NCBI GenBank assembly: GCA_965213545.1
Contig: CBDBZL010000002.1
Coordinates: 1,116,001 to 1,180,000, forward strand
DNA length: 64,000 nucleotides
Direction: 5' to 3'
Source of the DNA: CBDBZL01 sp965213545
GTDB taxonomy: Bacteria > Pseudomonadota > Alphaproteobacteria > Sphingomonadales > Sphingomonadaceae
Below are positions 43,482 to 52,801 of this stretch, one piece after another. The position numbers were made by a program, and so were the translations under genes. The notes beneath the pieces are model-generated. The model did no database searches. It was not told where the DNA came from and was given only the letters and a program-made list of their open reading frames with translations. Within the stretch, counting starts at the first letter, position 1; every line of letters starts with the position of its first letter.

Positions 43482-44549
43482 GTGACCCAAGTGATCGCGC
43501 CGGGCGCCACGATCGGCATCCTGGGCGGCGGCCAGCTTGGCCGGATGCTGGCGATGGCCGCGGCCCAGATGGGCTATCGCTGCCACGTCTTCTCCCCCCA
43601 GCCCAAGTGCGTCGCCGCCGAGGTCTCAGCGCGCTTCACCCAGGCGGACTGGCACGACGAAGCCGCGCTGGCCGCGTTTGCCGCCGATTGTGCCGTTCTG
43701 ACCTACGAGTTCGAGAACGTCCCCGTCGCGTCGCTGGCCGCGATCCCGCAGGACAAGCTTGCCCCCGGCCCGCGCGCACTGGAGATCGCGCAGGACCGGC
43801 TGGCCGAGAAACGGTTCGTCGAGCAGCTGGGCGGCCGTCCCGCGCGATTTGCCGCGGTAGGCTCGCGCGCCGAGCTCGACGCCGCGCTCCAGGCCATCGC
43901 CACCCCGGGCATCCTCAAGACCCGGCGCGAAGGCTATGATGGCAAAGGCCAGCACCGGGTCGCCTCCCCGGCCGATGCTGCTTCCATCGCCATCGACGGG
44001 CAATCGCTGATCTACGAGGCGCAGGTCGATTTTCCTTGCGAGTTCTCGATCATCCTGGTGCGGGCGCGCGATGGTGGGGTGCGCTTCTGGGACAGTCCGC
44101 ACAACCGGCACGAGGGCGGCATCCTGCGCACCTCGCGGCTTCCGGCTCCCCAGATCATCGAGCATCAGACGCCCGAGGCGCGCGGGCTCGCCCACAAGGT
44201 TGCCGATGCGCTCGACTATACCGGTGTGCTGACGCTGGAGTTCTTCGCCACCGAGGACGGCCCGGTGTTCAACGAGATGGCCCCGCGCGTGCACAATTCG
44301 GGCCACTGGACCATCGAGGGCGCGGCGACCAGCCAGTTCGAGAACCATATCCGCGCGATCTGCGGCCTGCCTCTGGGAGACACCGCCACATTGTTCCCAA
44401 GCATCGAGATGCAAAACCTCATCGGCGAGGGGGCGCTGGACCCTTTGCAACATTTTGCCGACCCGGCAGCGCGCGTGCATCTCTACGGCAAGACCGGTGC
44501 CCGCCCGATGCGCAAGATGGGGCATGTCACGAGGGTGGGCGGCGAATGA
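43482..44549 (+). CDS. purK: 5-(carboxyamino)imidazole ribonucleotide synthase
   Basis: A 355-residue ATP-grasp enzyme. It begins ATIGILGGGQLGRMLAMAAA and has LTYEFENVP, LKTRREGYDGKGQ (ATP-grasp loop) and NEMAPRVHNSGHWTIEGA (metal/ATP site). It makes N5-CAIR from AIR, ATP and bicarbonate. The GTG start at 43482 follows a GGAGCGAGG region; no ATG fits. It pairs with purE just upstream. Confidence 0.94.
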   Translation: MTQVIAPGATIGILGGGQLGRMLAMAAAQMGYRCHVFSPQPKCVAAEVSARFTQADWHDEAALAAFAADCAVLTYEFENVPVASLAAIPQDKLAPGPRALEIAQDRLAEKRFVEQLGGRPARFAAVGSRAELDAALQAIATPGILKTRREGYDGKGQHRVASPADAASIAIDGQSLIYEAQVDFPCEFSIILVRARDGGVRFWDSPHNRHEGGILRTSRLPAPQIIEHQTPEARGLAHKVADALDYTGVLTLEFFATEDGPVFNEMAPRVHNSGHWTIEGAATSQFENHIRAICGLPLGDTATLFPSIEMQNLIGEGALDPLQHFADPAARVHLYGKTGARPMRKMGHVTRVGGE

Positions 44550-45126
44550 GTGCACTTGGGTCCGAATTACCGGTCTGGCCCGGGGTTCAGGGTCACGCCT
44601 CGCCCGCTGCACTTCATGCAAGCGCGAGCACGGGGAAGCGCAGTGCCGGTGCGGGCGTGGCCGGTGCGCACGAGGCCGGCGTCCGGGTAGCAGGCTCAGC
44701 ATGTCGTTATGAGCGCAGACGATTGCCCGGAGGCGGCGCCTGTTGCGCTAGGCTCGGGCGGCATCCCCCCGCCATGCGCGGCACATGGCGAAAGTGTCAG
44801 CCTGAGCCGTCATCACCGCCAGCGCGTCACAGCGGAACATCTGCGGATACCAAACATCCGACCATCGATGTGTCGAACTGCAAACAAGCGTATGGTGGCA
44901 TCCGCCGGACCGGCGTCGCGCGTGCGCGTGCGCGCGAGGCGACGGGCAAACCAGCGGCAATTTCCTGGCCTATCATCATTCCTGCCGGACCGCCTGGGTA
45001 CCTGTCATCCGGTGCCATTGCCGCGCGCCAACCACGCGCGGGCCCACGCACCTTGCCGCGCTCTTCAGCTTCGGCTCCGGGGTCGCGGACGAACCCTTCG
45101 GCAGGGCAAGGCCTTGCGCGGACCAC
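44550..45126. other. 577-base gap between purK and folA
   Basis: Reading both strands I find no frame with a convincing start, domain or codon pattern, and no RNA gene I can recognise. The sequence is GC-rich with a GC-alternating run near 44925-44945. It may hold the folA promoter or decayed sequence. Confidence 0.5.
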
Positions 45127-45714
45127 ATGAACAAGCCCAGCGCATTACCGGACGCCGGCGTTACACAACGCGCAGGACATGTCACCGGCGAGCATGACAC
45201 AAGCGCCGTCATCGGCATTGTCGCCCGCGGCCGCGACGGGTGTATCGCCAGGGACGGCGCGGTGCCGTGGCGGATCGCTCGCGACATGCGCCATTTCGTC
45301 CGCCATACCACCGGCCGGGTCATGGTGATGGGGCGCAAGACCTTCGACAGCCTCCCCGGTCTGCTTCCTGGCCGCCGCCATATCGTGCTCACCCGGCAAC
45401 CCGACTGGCACGCGGATGGCGCCGAAACCGTGCATTCGCTCGGCCAGGCCTTCGCCTGCGCGCAAGGGGACGCAATCGCGGTGATCGGCGGGGCGGAAAT
45501 CTTCGCGCTGTTCATGCCCCATATCGACCGGTTCGAGATTACCGAGATCGATGCGGACACCGAGCTTTGCAATGTGCGGCTGCCCGCGCCCGACCCTGCG
45601 ATCTGGCGCGAGGCGCAGCGTGAGCCGTATCCCGCTGGCGATGATCACCCGGGCTTTGCCTTCGTCACCTATCGGTGCCGGGACGATGCGCCCGCCGCCG
45701 GGCGTGCCAAGTGA
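45127..45714 (+). CDS. folA: Dihydrofolate reductase
   Basis: A 195-residue DHFR. After a 25-residue extension the domain starts AVIGIVARGRDGCIARDGAVPWRIARDM, where the usual active-site Asp/Glu follows PW-R. GRKTFDSLPGLLPGR, VIGGAEIFALFMPHIDRFEITEID and FAFVTYRC complete the fold. It reduces dihydrofolate with NADPH. The N-terminal extension is unusual, and a later start may be used, though no better ATG exists. It precedes ribF by 265 bases with no clear feature between. Confidence 0.88.
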   Translation: MNKPSALPDAGVTQRAGHVTGEHDTSAVIGIVARGRDGCIARDGAVPWRIARDMRHFVRHTTGRVMVMGRKTFDSLPGLLPGRRHIVLTRQPDWHADGAETVHSLGQAFACAQGDAIAVIGGAEIFALFMPHIDRFEITEIDADTELCNVRLPAPDPAIWREAQREPYPAGDDHPGFAFVTYRCRDDAPAAGRAK

Positions 45715-45979
45715 AGGGCCTGCCCGCCACCCGCCGCCTGCGACCTTGGAACCTGTCCTGGGCACTGCTCCGGGTTCGGCGCGATCGGCCAAGTCGGCGG
45801 ACCGCGCGGTGCTTCCGTATCGCCACCTGCCAGGGTCATGGCGCGAGGGGCAACGCTGGCACCATCGCGAGATCCGCACCAGCACGGACCACAGCGCACC
45901 GAACGATCCGCCACCGCATCGGCAGGCCCTGCGCCCCGACCGCCCTGCGCCAAAGCGCCCCGCCCATCAGGAACCGGCG

Positions 45980-47002
45980 ATGACCGCTGCGTCCCTTCCC
46001 CGCTTCTCCCACCGCGACCCGCTTCCCCCGGATTTTCGCGATGCGATCGTGGCGCTGGGCAATTTCGACGGCTTTCACCTGGGTCATCAGCGCGTTGTTG
46101 GCGAGGCGATCGACTGGGCTCGAACCGAGGACCGTCCGGCAATCATCGCCACCTTCGATCCGCACCCGGTCCGCCATTTCGCGCCCGATGCCCCCCCTTT
46201 CCGCCTCACCAGTTTGGACCAGCGCGCCGAATTTTTCGCCGCCGCTGGCGCCGATGCCATGCTCGTCTTCGCATTCGGCGCCGAGCTTGCCGACACTTCG
46301 GCGCAGGACTTCGTTGAAGACCTGCTTGCTCGCCGGATCGGGGCCGCCGGCGTGGTGACGGGCGAGGACTTCACCTTCGGTCGGCAGCGCGGCGGCAATG
46401 TCACGGTGCTGCGCCGGATCGGTGCGGCCTGCGGCATCGAGACACGCGCGATCGGACCGGTGCTGGCTGGGCCTAAAGCGGGGATGGGCGAAGCGAAGGT
46501 GGGCGAAGCAGGAAGAAGCGAAGCGCGGACGAGCGAAGCGGGGGGCACTCCGGTTTCCTCGAGCCGTATCCGCGAAGCGCTCAAAGCGGGCGATCCCGTC
46601 ACCGCCACTCGCCTGCTCACCCGCCCCTTCGCCATTCGCAGTATCGTCAGGTATGGGGACAAGCGCGGTCGCACCATCGGCTATCCCACCGCCAATCTGG
46701 AGCTTGGCACCTATCTGCGCCCGCGTTTCGGCATCTACGCGGTCACTGCGCGGCTGCTCGATACGGGCGAGTTGCTCCAGGGCGCCGCCAACCTGGGCAT
46801 CCGTCCGCAATTCGAGCCGCCTGTCGAGTTGCTCGAGCCTTATTTCTTCGATTTCGCCGGCGATCTTTACGGCCGCGAGATTGAGGTCGCGCTGCACCAG
46901 TTCCTACGGCCCGAGGCCAGGTTCGACAACCTGGACGCGCTCAAGGCGCAGATGGCGCGGGATTGCGAGGCCGCGCGCGAGGCTTTAGGGCCGCGGGCCT
47001 GA
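45980..47002 (+). CDS. ribF: Bifunctional riboflavin kinase/FAD synthetase
   Basis: A 340-residue RibF. The N-terminal FMN adenylyltransferase domain has ALGNFDGFHLGHQRVV, TFDPHPVRHF and GEDFTFGRQRGGN. The C-terminal riboflavin kinase domain has GYPTANLELG and NLGIRPQF. It makes FMN and FAD. Between the domains, at about residues 170-189, a repetitive insert (GEAKV-GEAGR-SEART-SEAGG) is encoded by four 15-base units. It precedes the conserved VSSSRIREAL. The stop overlaps the ileS start (TGATG). Confidence 0.92.
   Translation: MTAASLPRFSHRDPLPPDFRDAIVALGNFDGFHLGHQRVVGEAIDWARTEDRPAIIATFDPHPVRHFAPDAPPFRLTSLDQRAEFFAAAGADAMLVFAFGAELADTSAQDFVEDLLARRIGAAGVVTGEDFTFGRQRGGNVTVLRRIGAACGIETRAIGPVLAGPKAGMGEAKVGEAGRSEARTSEAGGTPVSSSRIREALKAGDPVTATRLLTRPFAIRSIVRYGDKRGRTIGYPTANLELGTYLRPRFGIYAVTARLLDTGELLQGAANLGIRPQFEPPVELLEPYFFDFAGDLYGREIEVALHQFLRPEARFDNLDALKAQMARDCEAAREALGPRA
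46487..46546 (+). repeat. 15-base tandem repeat within ribF (four units)
   Basis: Four imperfect 15-base units centred on GCGAAGC encode GEAKV, GEAGR, SEART and SEAGG. Being a multiple of three, the repeat keeps the frame. It lies in the linker between the two RibF domains. Confidence 0.8.
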
Positions 47003-50000
47003 TGGCCAAGGCTCCTCCTGCAGACAAACGCAATCCTGTCGAACGCGCCCGTGCGCAGCGCGATCCTGTCGAACACGACCGTGCGGCGCGCGATCCTGTT
47101 CAGCGCGACCCCGCCGCCCGCGAACCTGTTCAGCGCGATTGGCGGGACACGGTGTTCCTGCCCAAGACCGACTTCCCCATGAAAGCCGGTCTGCCCGCCA
47201 AAGAGCCTACCATCCTCGCCAAATGGCAGGCGGAGGACCTTTATGCCCAAGTGCGCCAGGCGCGCGCGGGGGCCGAGAAGTTCATCCTCCACGACGGCCC
47301 GCCTTATGCCAATGGCGACATGCATATCGGCCATGCGCTCAACCATGTGCTCAAAGACATGGTGGTGCGCACGCAGACGCTGCTCGGCAAGGACGCGCCC
47401 TATGTCCCCGGCTGGGATTGTCACGGTCTCCCCATCGAATGGAAGGTCGAGGAGCTCTATCGCAAGAAGAAGTTAAACAAGGATGAAGTCCCCTCGGCCG
47501 AGTTCCGCGCCGAATGCCGCGCCTATGCCGCGCACTGGGTGGGCGTGCAGCGCGAGCAGCTGAAGCGCCTGGGCGCGCTGGGCGATTGGGACAATCCCTA
47601 CCTCACCATGCAGTTCGAGAGCGAGGCGGGCATCGTCGCCGAGCTGATGAAGTTCGCGGAGAGCGGCCAGCTCTATCGCGGCGCCAAGCCGGTGATGTGG
47701 TCGCCGGTGGAGAAGACCGCGCTGGCCGAGGCGGAGGTCGAGTACGAGGATATCGTCTCGACGCAAATCGACGTGGCGTTCGAGATTGTAGATTGCCCGA
47801 ACGTGCCCGAGTTGGTGGGGGCGCATGCGGTCATCTGGACGACGACGCCTTGGACCATTCCAGTTAATCAGGCTTTGGCGTATGGGCCAGAGATAGAGTA
47901 TGTTTTGGTTGACCTAAGTTTCGTCGCTGGAGGTTGGGTAGGGGAGCAAGACGAGTCCGTCTTGGCTAAGAGCCATCAAGCGAACATCGACGCGCAGTTT
48001 GCGAGAACCCGTTGGACGAACCGACCAATTCTCTTAGCATCCTCTCTTTCCGACAATGCGCTCACAGAAGATTTCTCGACTCGTTTTCAACAAGCCAATG
48101 GCTTCAGCGTGGTTATGCGAGAGCGTTGGCGCGGCAAAGGCTCAGACCTTGCCGGCACCAAGGTCCGCCACCCGATGCACCATCTTGGCGGCTTCTTCGC
48201 GGAAGCCCGCCCGATGCTGCCGGGCGAATTCGTCACCACCGACAGCGGCACCGGCCTCGTCCACATGGCGCCCGACCATGGCGAGGACGATTTCGCGCTG
48301 TGCCGCGCCTATGCCGACGAGCTCGGCACGCCCAAGCTGCCGCTGCGCCCGCTCTTCGCGGTCGAGGGCGATGGCCGCTACCGCGAGGACTGGGGCTGGC
48401 TGCCGCGCAGCGACGAGCGCAACGCCTCGGTCATCAACCCCAAGTTCAATGCGCCCGATGGCCCCATCTGCGCCGATCTGAACCAATCCGGTGCGCTCCT
48501 CGCAGCTTCGTCGGATTATCGCCACTCCTACCCCCATTCGTGGCGCTCGAAGGCCAAGGTGATCTTTCGCTGCACACCGCAATGGTTCGTGCCGATGGAC
48601 AAGCCGATGCGGCGGTCCGACTCCCCGGCCGCCCCCCTTCCCGCAACCGGTGGCACAGATCCAAACCGCACCGCCACATTGCGCCAGAGTGCGCTTGCGG
48701 CGATTGCCGATACGCAGTTCATCCCCGAACGCGGACGCAACCGGATCGGTTCGATGATCGCGCAGCGGCCCGACTGGGTGCTCTCCCGCCAGCGTGCCTG
48801 GGGCGTGCCGATAACCTTGTTCGTCCACCGCGTAACGGGCGAATACCTGGCGGACCCCCTCGTCAATGCTCGCATCGTCGAAGCTGTCCGCGCTCACGGT
48901 ATCGACGCGTGGTCATCGGACAATGCGGCGAACCTGCTTGGTGACGAGCATGATGCAGCAGACTACGAGATGGTCGGCGATATCCTCGATGTCTGGTTCG
49001 ATTCGGGCTCCACCCATGCCTTCGTACTCGAGAGCGAACGCTGGCCCGAGCTGCAATCGCCCGCCGATTTGTACCTCGAAGGTTCGGACCAGCATCGCGG
49101 CTGGTTCCAGTCCTCGCTGCTCGAATCGTGCGCCACGCGGGGCCGCGCCCCCTACAAGGCGGTGCTGACCCACGGCTTCACCATGGCAAGTGACGGGCGC
49201 AAGATGTCGAAGAGCCTGGGCAATACCATCGACCCCAACAAGGTGATGGAGCAATATGGCGCCGACATCATCCGCCTGTGGGCGCTGAGCGTCGACTATA
49301 CCAATGATCACCGGATCGGTGATGAAATCCTCAAGGGCGCGGCCGACCAGTACCGCAAGCTGCGCAACACGCTGCGCTATCTGCTTGGCGCGCTCGACGG
49401 GATCGCCGATGCCGAACGCGTGGCGGCTGACGACATGCCAGAGCTCGAGCGCTACGTCCTGTCCCTGCTGGGTGGCGTCGATACCACGTTGCGCAAGGCC
49501 GCCAAAACGTTCGATTTCAATCTTTACACCCGCACGCTGATCGAGTTCTGCAACGAGGACCTGTCCGCCTTCTATTTCGATATCCGCAAGGATTCGCTCT
49601 ATTGCGACCACCCCGCTGACCCACGCCGTCGCGCCTGCCGCATGGTAATGGACACCCTGTTCCACGCGTTGGTACGATACGCCGCGCCGGTGCTGGTGTT
49701 CACCAGCGAGGAGGTGTGGGGCACGCGCTTCCCCGAGGCCGGAAGCGTCCATCTGCTTGACTGGCCAGAGGTGCCGACCATCGCGACCGATGAAGGCAAA
49801 TGGGCGGCGCTGCGAGCCTTGCGGCAGGACGTGACCGAAGCGATCGAACCGCTGCGGCGCGACAAGATCGTTCGCTCGAGCCTGGAAGCCGAGGTCGGCA
49901 TTCCGGATGCCCGCTTTCCGGAAGGGTCCTCCGAAGAGCAGCTGGCCGAGATGTTCATCACGGCAGATGTTTCACGTGGAACATCCGCTAACCTTGCTGT

Positions 50001-50121
50001 AACCAGGACGGTTCGTTCGAAGTGCGGCCGGTGCTGGCGTCATATGCCCGAAGTGTCCGAAGACGGCGCGCTGTGCGCACGATGTTCCGATGTCGTCGAG
50101 CGCCTGGAACCGGCGGCATGA
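47002..50121 (+). CDS. ileS: Isoleucyl-tRNA synthetase
   Basis: A 1039-residue IleS. HIGH is at about residue 107 (GDMHIGHALNH), KMSKS near 733 (GRKMSKSLGN), WTTTPWTIP marks the editing domain, and the C-terminal zinc site has CGRCWRH and CARC at about 1012-1030. It charges tRNA-Ile. Two oddities make it longer than usual. A 40-residue N-terminal extension is made of 10-residue repeats (47032-47141). An editing-domain stretch at about residues 285-380 has a different codon and base composition. The ATG at 47002 overlaps the ribF stop, and lspA overlaps its end. Confidence 0.95.
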   Translation: MAKAPPADKRNPVERARAQRDPVEHDRAARDPVQRDPAAREPVQRDWRDTVFLPKTDFPMKAGLPAKEPTILAKWQAEDLYAQVRQARAGAEKFILHDGPPYANGDMHIGHALNHVLKDMVVRTQTLLGKDAPYVPGWDCHGLPIEWKVEELYRKKKLNKDEVPSAEFRAECRAYAAHWVGVQREQLKRLGALGDWDNPYLTMQFESEAGIVAELMKFAESGQLYRGAKPVMWSPVEKTALAEAEVEYEDIVSTQIDVAFEIVDCPNVPELVGAHAVIWTTTPWTIPVNQALAYGPEIEYVLVDLSFVAGGWVGEQDESVLAKSHQANIDAQFARTRWTNRPILLASSLSDNALTEDFSTRFQQANGFSVVMRERWRGKGSDLAGTKVRHPMHHLGGFFAEARPMLPGEFVTTDSGTGLVHMAPDHGEDDFALCRAYADELGTPKLPLRPLFAVEGDGRYREDWGWLPRSDERNASVINPKFNAPDGPICADLNQSGALLAASSDYRHSYPHSWRSKAKVIFRCTPQWFVPMDKPMRRSDSPAAPLPATGGTDPNRTATLRQSALAAIADTQFIPERGRNRIGSMIAQRPDWVLSRQRAWGVPITLFVHRVTGEYLADPLVNARIVEAVRAHGIDAWSSDNAANLLGDEHDAADYEMVGDILDVWFDSGSTHAFVLESERWPELQSPADLYLEGSDQHRGWFQSSLLESCATRGRAPYKAVLTHGFTMASDGRKMSKSLGNTIDPNKVMEQYGADIIRLWALSVDYTNDHRIGDEILKGAADQYRKLRNTLRYLLGALDGIADAERVAADDMPELERYVLSLLGGVDTTLRKAAKTFDFNLYTRTLIEFCNEDLSAFYFDIRKDSLYCDHPADPRRRACRMVMDTLFHALVRYAAPVLVFTSEEVWGTRFPEAGSVHLLDWPEVPTIATDEGKWAALRALRQDVTEAIEPLRRDKIVRSSLEAEVGIPDARFPEGSSEEQLAEMFITADVSRGTSANLAVTRTVRSKCGRCWRHMPEVSEDGALCARCSDVVERLEPAA
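47032..47141 (+). repeat. 30-base tandem repeat at the start of ileS (3.7 units)
   Basis: Units start at 47032, 47062, 47092 and 47122 with shared core ATCCTGT. They encode NPVERARAQR, DPVEHDRAAR, DPVQRDPAAR and EPVQRDW. The frame is kept, and the repeat forms an N-terminal extension before the normal IleS start region. Confidence 0.85.
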
Positions 50122-50675
50122 TGATCGACAGCAATCCGCAGGCATGGCGCAACCGCGCGATCGGACTGGCGTTGGCCACCGCGATCTTCATTTCAGACCA
50201 ATGGATGAAGCGCTTCGTTGTCGAGACGCTGGGCCTGGTCAACAGGGGCGACCATTATCCGCTGCTGCCTTTTTTCGATCTCACCCGGACCAACAATTAC
50301 GGCATCTCGCTCGGCCTGCTGCAGGCAACCAGCATGGAAATGCGCTGGATCCTAGTCGCGGTGACCGCCACCGTCGCGCTGCTTATCGCTGTGTGGCTGC
50401 TGCGCGAGCGGCTGATGGGCGACATCACCGCCCTGGCGCTCGTACTTGGCGGCGCGCTGGGCAATATTGTCGACCGCGTGGCCTATGGCTACGTGATCGA
50501 CTATGCCGACTTTCATATCGGTAGCTTCCGACCGTTCCTGATCTTCAATATCGCCGATGCCGCCATCACCATCGGCGTCGTGCTCCTGCTTGCGCGCACG
50601 TTGTTCATGCGCGAGAAAGACCCCTCCCAGCACGACGCGGCGGCGGCCGAACATTCTCGCGGAGACCCGACCTGA
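50118..50675 (+). CDS. lspA: Lipoprotein signal peptidase (signal peptidase II)
   Basis: A 185-residue membrane protein with four helices. The catalytic aspartates of LspA fit Asp119 (GNIVDRVAYG) and Asp147 (FNIADAAI). TRTNNYGISLGL is the usual NxG region. It removes signal peptides of prolipoproteins in the inner membrane. It overlaps ileS by 4 bases, and its stop overlaps the DUF3035 lipoprotein start, so the substrate-type gene directly follows the processing enzyme. Confidence 0.93.
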   Translation: MMIDSNPQAWRNRAIGLALATAIFISDQWMKRFVVETLGLVNRGDHYPLLPFFDLTRTNNYGISLGLLQATSMEMRWILVAVTATVALLIAVWLLRERLMGDITALALVLGGALGNIVDRVAYGYVIDYADFHIGSFRPFLIFNIADAAITIGVVLLLARTLFMREKDPSQHDAAAAEHSRGDPT

Positions 50676-51094
50676 TGTACGATCGAACCCCAATCGCCCC
50701 ACGCGCTGTCATGGCAATGGGCTGCGCGCTGGCGCTGGCCGGATGCGGCTCGAGCGGACTGCTGGGGCGCGAGCGGCCCGACGAGTTCGCCGTGCAGCGC
50801 CAGGCTCCGCTGGTGATTCCGCCCGATTTCGAGCTTGTCCCCCCGGCCCCCGGTGCGCCCCGGCCGACCGAGGGCACCGCGGCCGAGCAGGCGCTCGACG
50901 CGCTTTTCGGCGAGCCCGAGATGAGCGCCATCGAGGCGAGCGCGTTCCGCCGGATGGCCGCGCCTGAACCCGGCATCCGCTCGACCGTGGGCGATCCGGG
51001 GACCCATACGGTCGACAAGGGCAATCTCACCCGAACCATTATCGCCGCACCCGAGGGCGATGGCCAGGCGGCGCGGGCGGTTATTCCGGGCTGA
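50675..51094 (+). CDS. DUF3035-family lipoprotein
   Basis: A 139-residue lipoprotein. The lipobox LALAGC is near residue 23, followed by GLLGRERPDEFAVQRQAPLVIPPDFELVPP. This is the diagnostic start of the DUF3035 family common in Alphaproteobacteria downstream of lspA. The rest is low complexity. The function is unknown. It starts at the A of the lspA TGA-overlapping ATG. Confidence 0.87.
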   Translation: MYDRTPIAPRAVMAMGCALALAGCGSSGLLGRERPDEFAVQRQAPLVIPPDFELVPPAPGAPRPTEGTAAEQALDALFGEPEMSAIEASAFRRMAAPEPGIRSTVGDPGTHTVDKGNLTRTIIAAPEGDGQAARAVIPG

Positions 51095-51269
51095 GCGAGC
51101 TTCGGGCGCGGGGTGTGTCCGTGCACACTAGGTGCCCCCCCACCGCGAATTATGGGTGACAGCAAAACAGGAAGCGGACCCGGACCGCGCCGCCCCGACC
51201 TGTCGGCGCTCGATCATCGAACGTGCGACGGGGCGAGCGCTACCCGAGCCTTTCAAAGAACCCCGCTGG

Positions 51270-52589
51270 CTAGACCCGGCTTAATAGCAACTTGTCGATC
51301 CGCCTGCCATCCATGTCGATGACCTCGAAGCGCCAGCCTTGTTCCTCGAACAGCTCGCCCTCGGCCGGCAGTTTCTTGAGCACCCACAGCACATAGCCCG
51401 CCGCGGTGGCGAATTCGCGGTCCTCGGGCAGATCGAGCTCGAGCCGCTCACTCAGCGCATCGGCCGACATCGCGCCCGAGACCAGCAGCGAACCGTCGGC
51501 GCGTTCGACCAGTTCGGGTTCGTCACCCTCGTCCTGGTGGCTGGCGAAGCTGCCGGCCATAGCGCGCAGCACGTCGGCCGGGGTGACCACGCCCTCGAGA
51601 TGGCCATATTCGTCATGCACCATGGCCATGCCGGTGCCCGATTGCTGCAGCACCCGCAAAGCATCCATCGCGTCGAGCTGGTCGGGAATGACCTCGGCCT
51701 TGCGGATCAGTGGAACGATGTCGAACGCAGCCCCTGATGCCTGATTGGCCGATGCCTGGTTGGCGAGCCGCATCGCCAGCACCTCGCGCACCTTGACCAC
51801 GCCCAGCATCCGGTCGGCCGAGCCATAGCCCACCGGCATCAGCGAGTGCGGCGTCTGGGCGATCGAGGCCAGGATGTCCTCCTCGCTGCCCGCCTTGTCG
51901 AGCCAGTCGAGCTCGGTGCGCGGGGTCATCAGTTCGCGCACCGGCCGATCCGCAAGCCGCATGATGCCCGACAGGATCGCGCGCTCCTGTTCCTCGATAA
52001 CCCCGGTGCGCGTGGCCTCGGCGAAGATCATCCGCAGCTCTTCCGCGGTCAGCCCATGCTCGCCGCTCTGGCGAATACCGATCGCACGCATGATGGCGCT
52101 GGAAGAGGTGTCGAGCAGCCAGACGAAGGGCGCCGCCACGCGGGCCAGCAGCGCCATCGGTCGTGCCATCAGGATGGCGACAGGCTCGGCCGCCCGCAAG
52201 GCGAGCTGCTTGGGAACGAGTTCGCCGACCACCAGCGAGAGAAAGGTGGTGATGGCAATAACGACGACGAACCCCAGATCATCGGCCAGTTCGGGCTCGA
52301 CCCCCAACAGCGCGATCCGCTCGCCAACCGGCCCGCCGAGCGCGGCGCCCGAGACCGCGCCGGCAATGATCCCGATTAGGGTGATCCCGATCTGGACGGT
52401 GGACAGGAATTTGCCCGGCTCGGCGGCCAGCGAGATCGCCACCTGCGCGCCGGAACTTCCGCGCTCGGCAGCCATCTGCAACCGCGCGGTTCGCGCCGAG
52501 ACGATCGCCAGCTCGGACATGGCGAACACCCCGTTCAAGAGGATGAGCGCGAGGATCGCGGCGAGGTAATGCCAGGGAAAGGCGTCCAT
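51270..52589 (-). CDS. CNNM-domain/CBS protein, CorC/HlyC family
   Basis: A 439-residue protein. An N-terminal CNNM/DUF21 membrane domain (LILLNGVFAMSELAIVSARTARLQ, GITLIGIIAGAVSGAALG, VVVIAITTFLSLVVGELVPKQLAL) is followed by two CBS domains at about 205-330 (LMTPRTELDWL, VHDEYGHLEGVVTPADVLRAM). A CorC_HlyC transporter-associated domain forms the end. Relatives affect Mg2+/Co2+ resistance or efflux. The start at 52589 was chosen because MDAFPWHYLAAIL leads straight into the first helix. The older hemolysin label is probably misleading. Confidence 0.87.
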   Translation of the reverse strand: MDAFPWHYLAAILALILLNGVFAMSELAIVSARTARLQMAAERGSSGAQVAISLAAEPGKFLSTVQIGITLIGIIAGAVSGAALGGPVGERIALLGVEPELADDLGFVVVIAITTFLSLVVGELVPKQLALRAAEPVAILMARPMALLARVAAPFVWLLDTSSSAIMRAIGIRQSGEHGLTAEELRMIFAEATRTGVIEEQERAILSGIMRLADRPVRELMTPRTELDWLDKAGSEEDILASIAQTPHSLMPVGYGSADRMLGVVKVREVLAMRLANQASANQASGAAFDIVPLIRKAEVIPDQLDAMDALRVLQQSGTGMAMVHDEYGHLEGVVTPADVLRAMAGSFASHQDEGDEPELVERADGSLLVSGAMSADALSERLELDLPEDREFATAAGYVLWVLKKLPAEGELFEEQGWRFEVIDMDGRRIDKLLLSRV

Positions 52590-52801
52590 CAGGCCCGCCG
52601 CTAGCAGATCGCACCCGCGGCGCGAAGCGGTTGCAAGCACGCGTTCAGCATTGCTGAGCCAGTACGAGGCTAGTATGAAGCAAGTATGAGGGCCCGCATG
52701 AGGGAACGGCGCGCCAAGCGTCGCATTCTTGAACCGCACGAGGCGTGCGAGCCGCGGGTTCCGGCTGTCTTATGCAAAGAGGCAAGAAAAGGGGAATAGC
52801 A

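Noticed and set aside
46487..47141. CRISPR array in the ribF-ileS region
   Set aside because: The repeats are contiguous units of 15 and 30 bases in coding frame with no spacers.
52703..52727. EcfG promoter before the OmpA-family gene (GGAAC-N16-CATT)
   Set aside because: Same weak -10 element; insufficient evidence.
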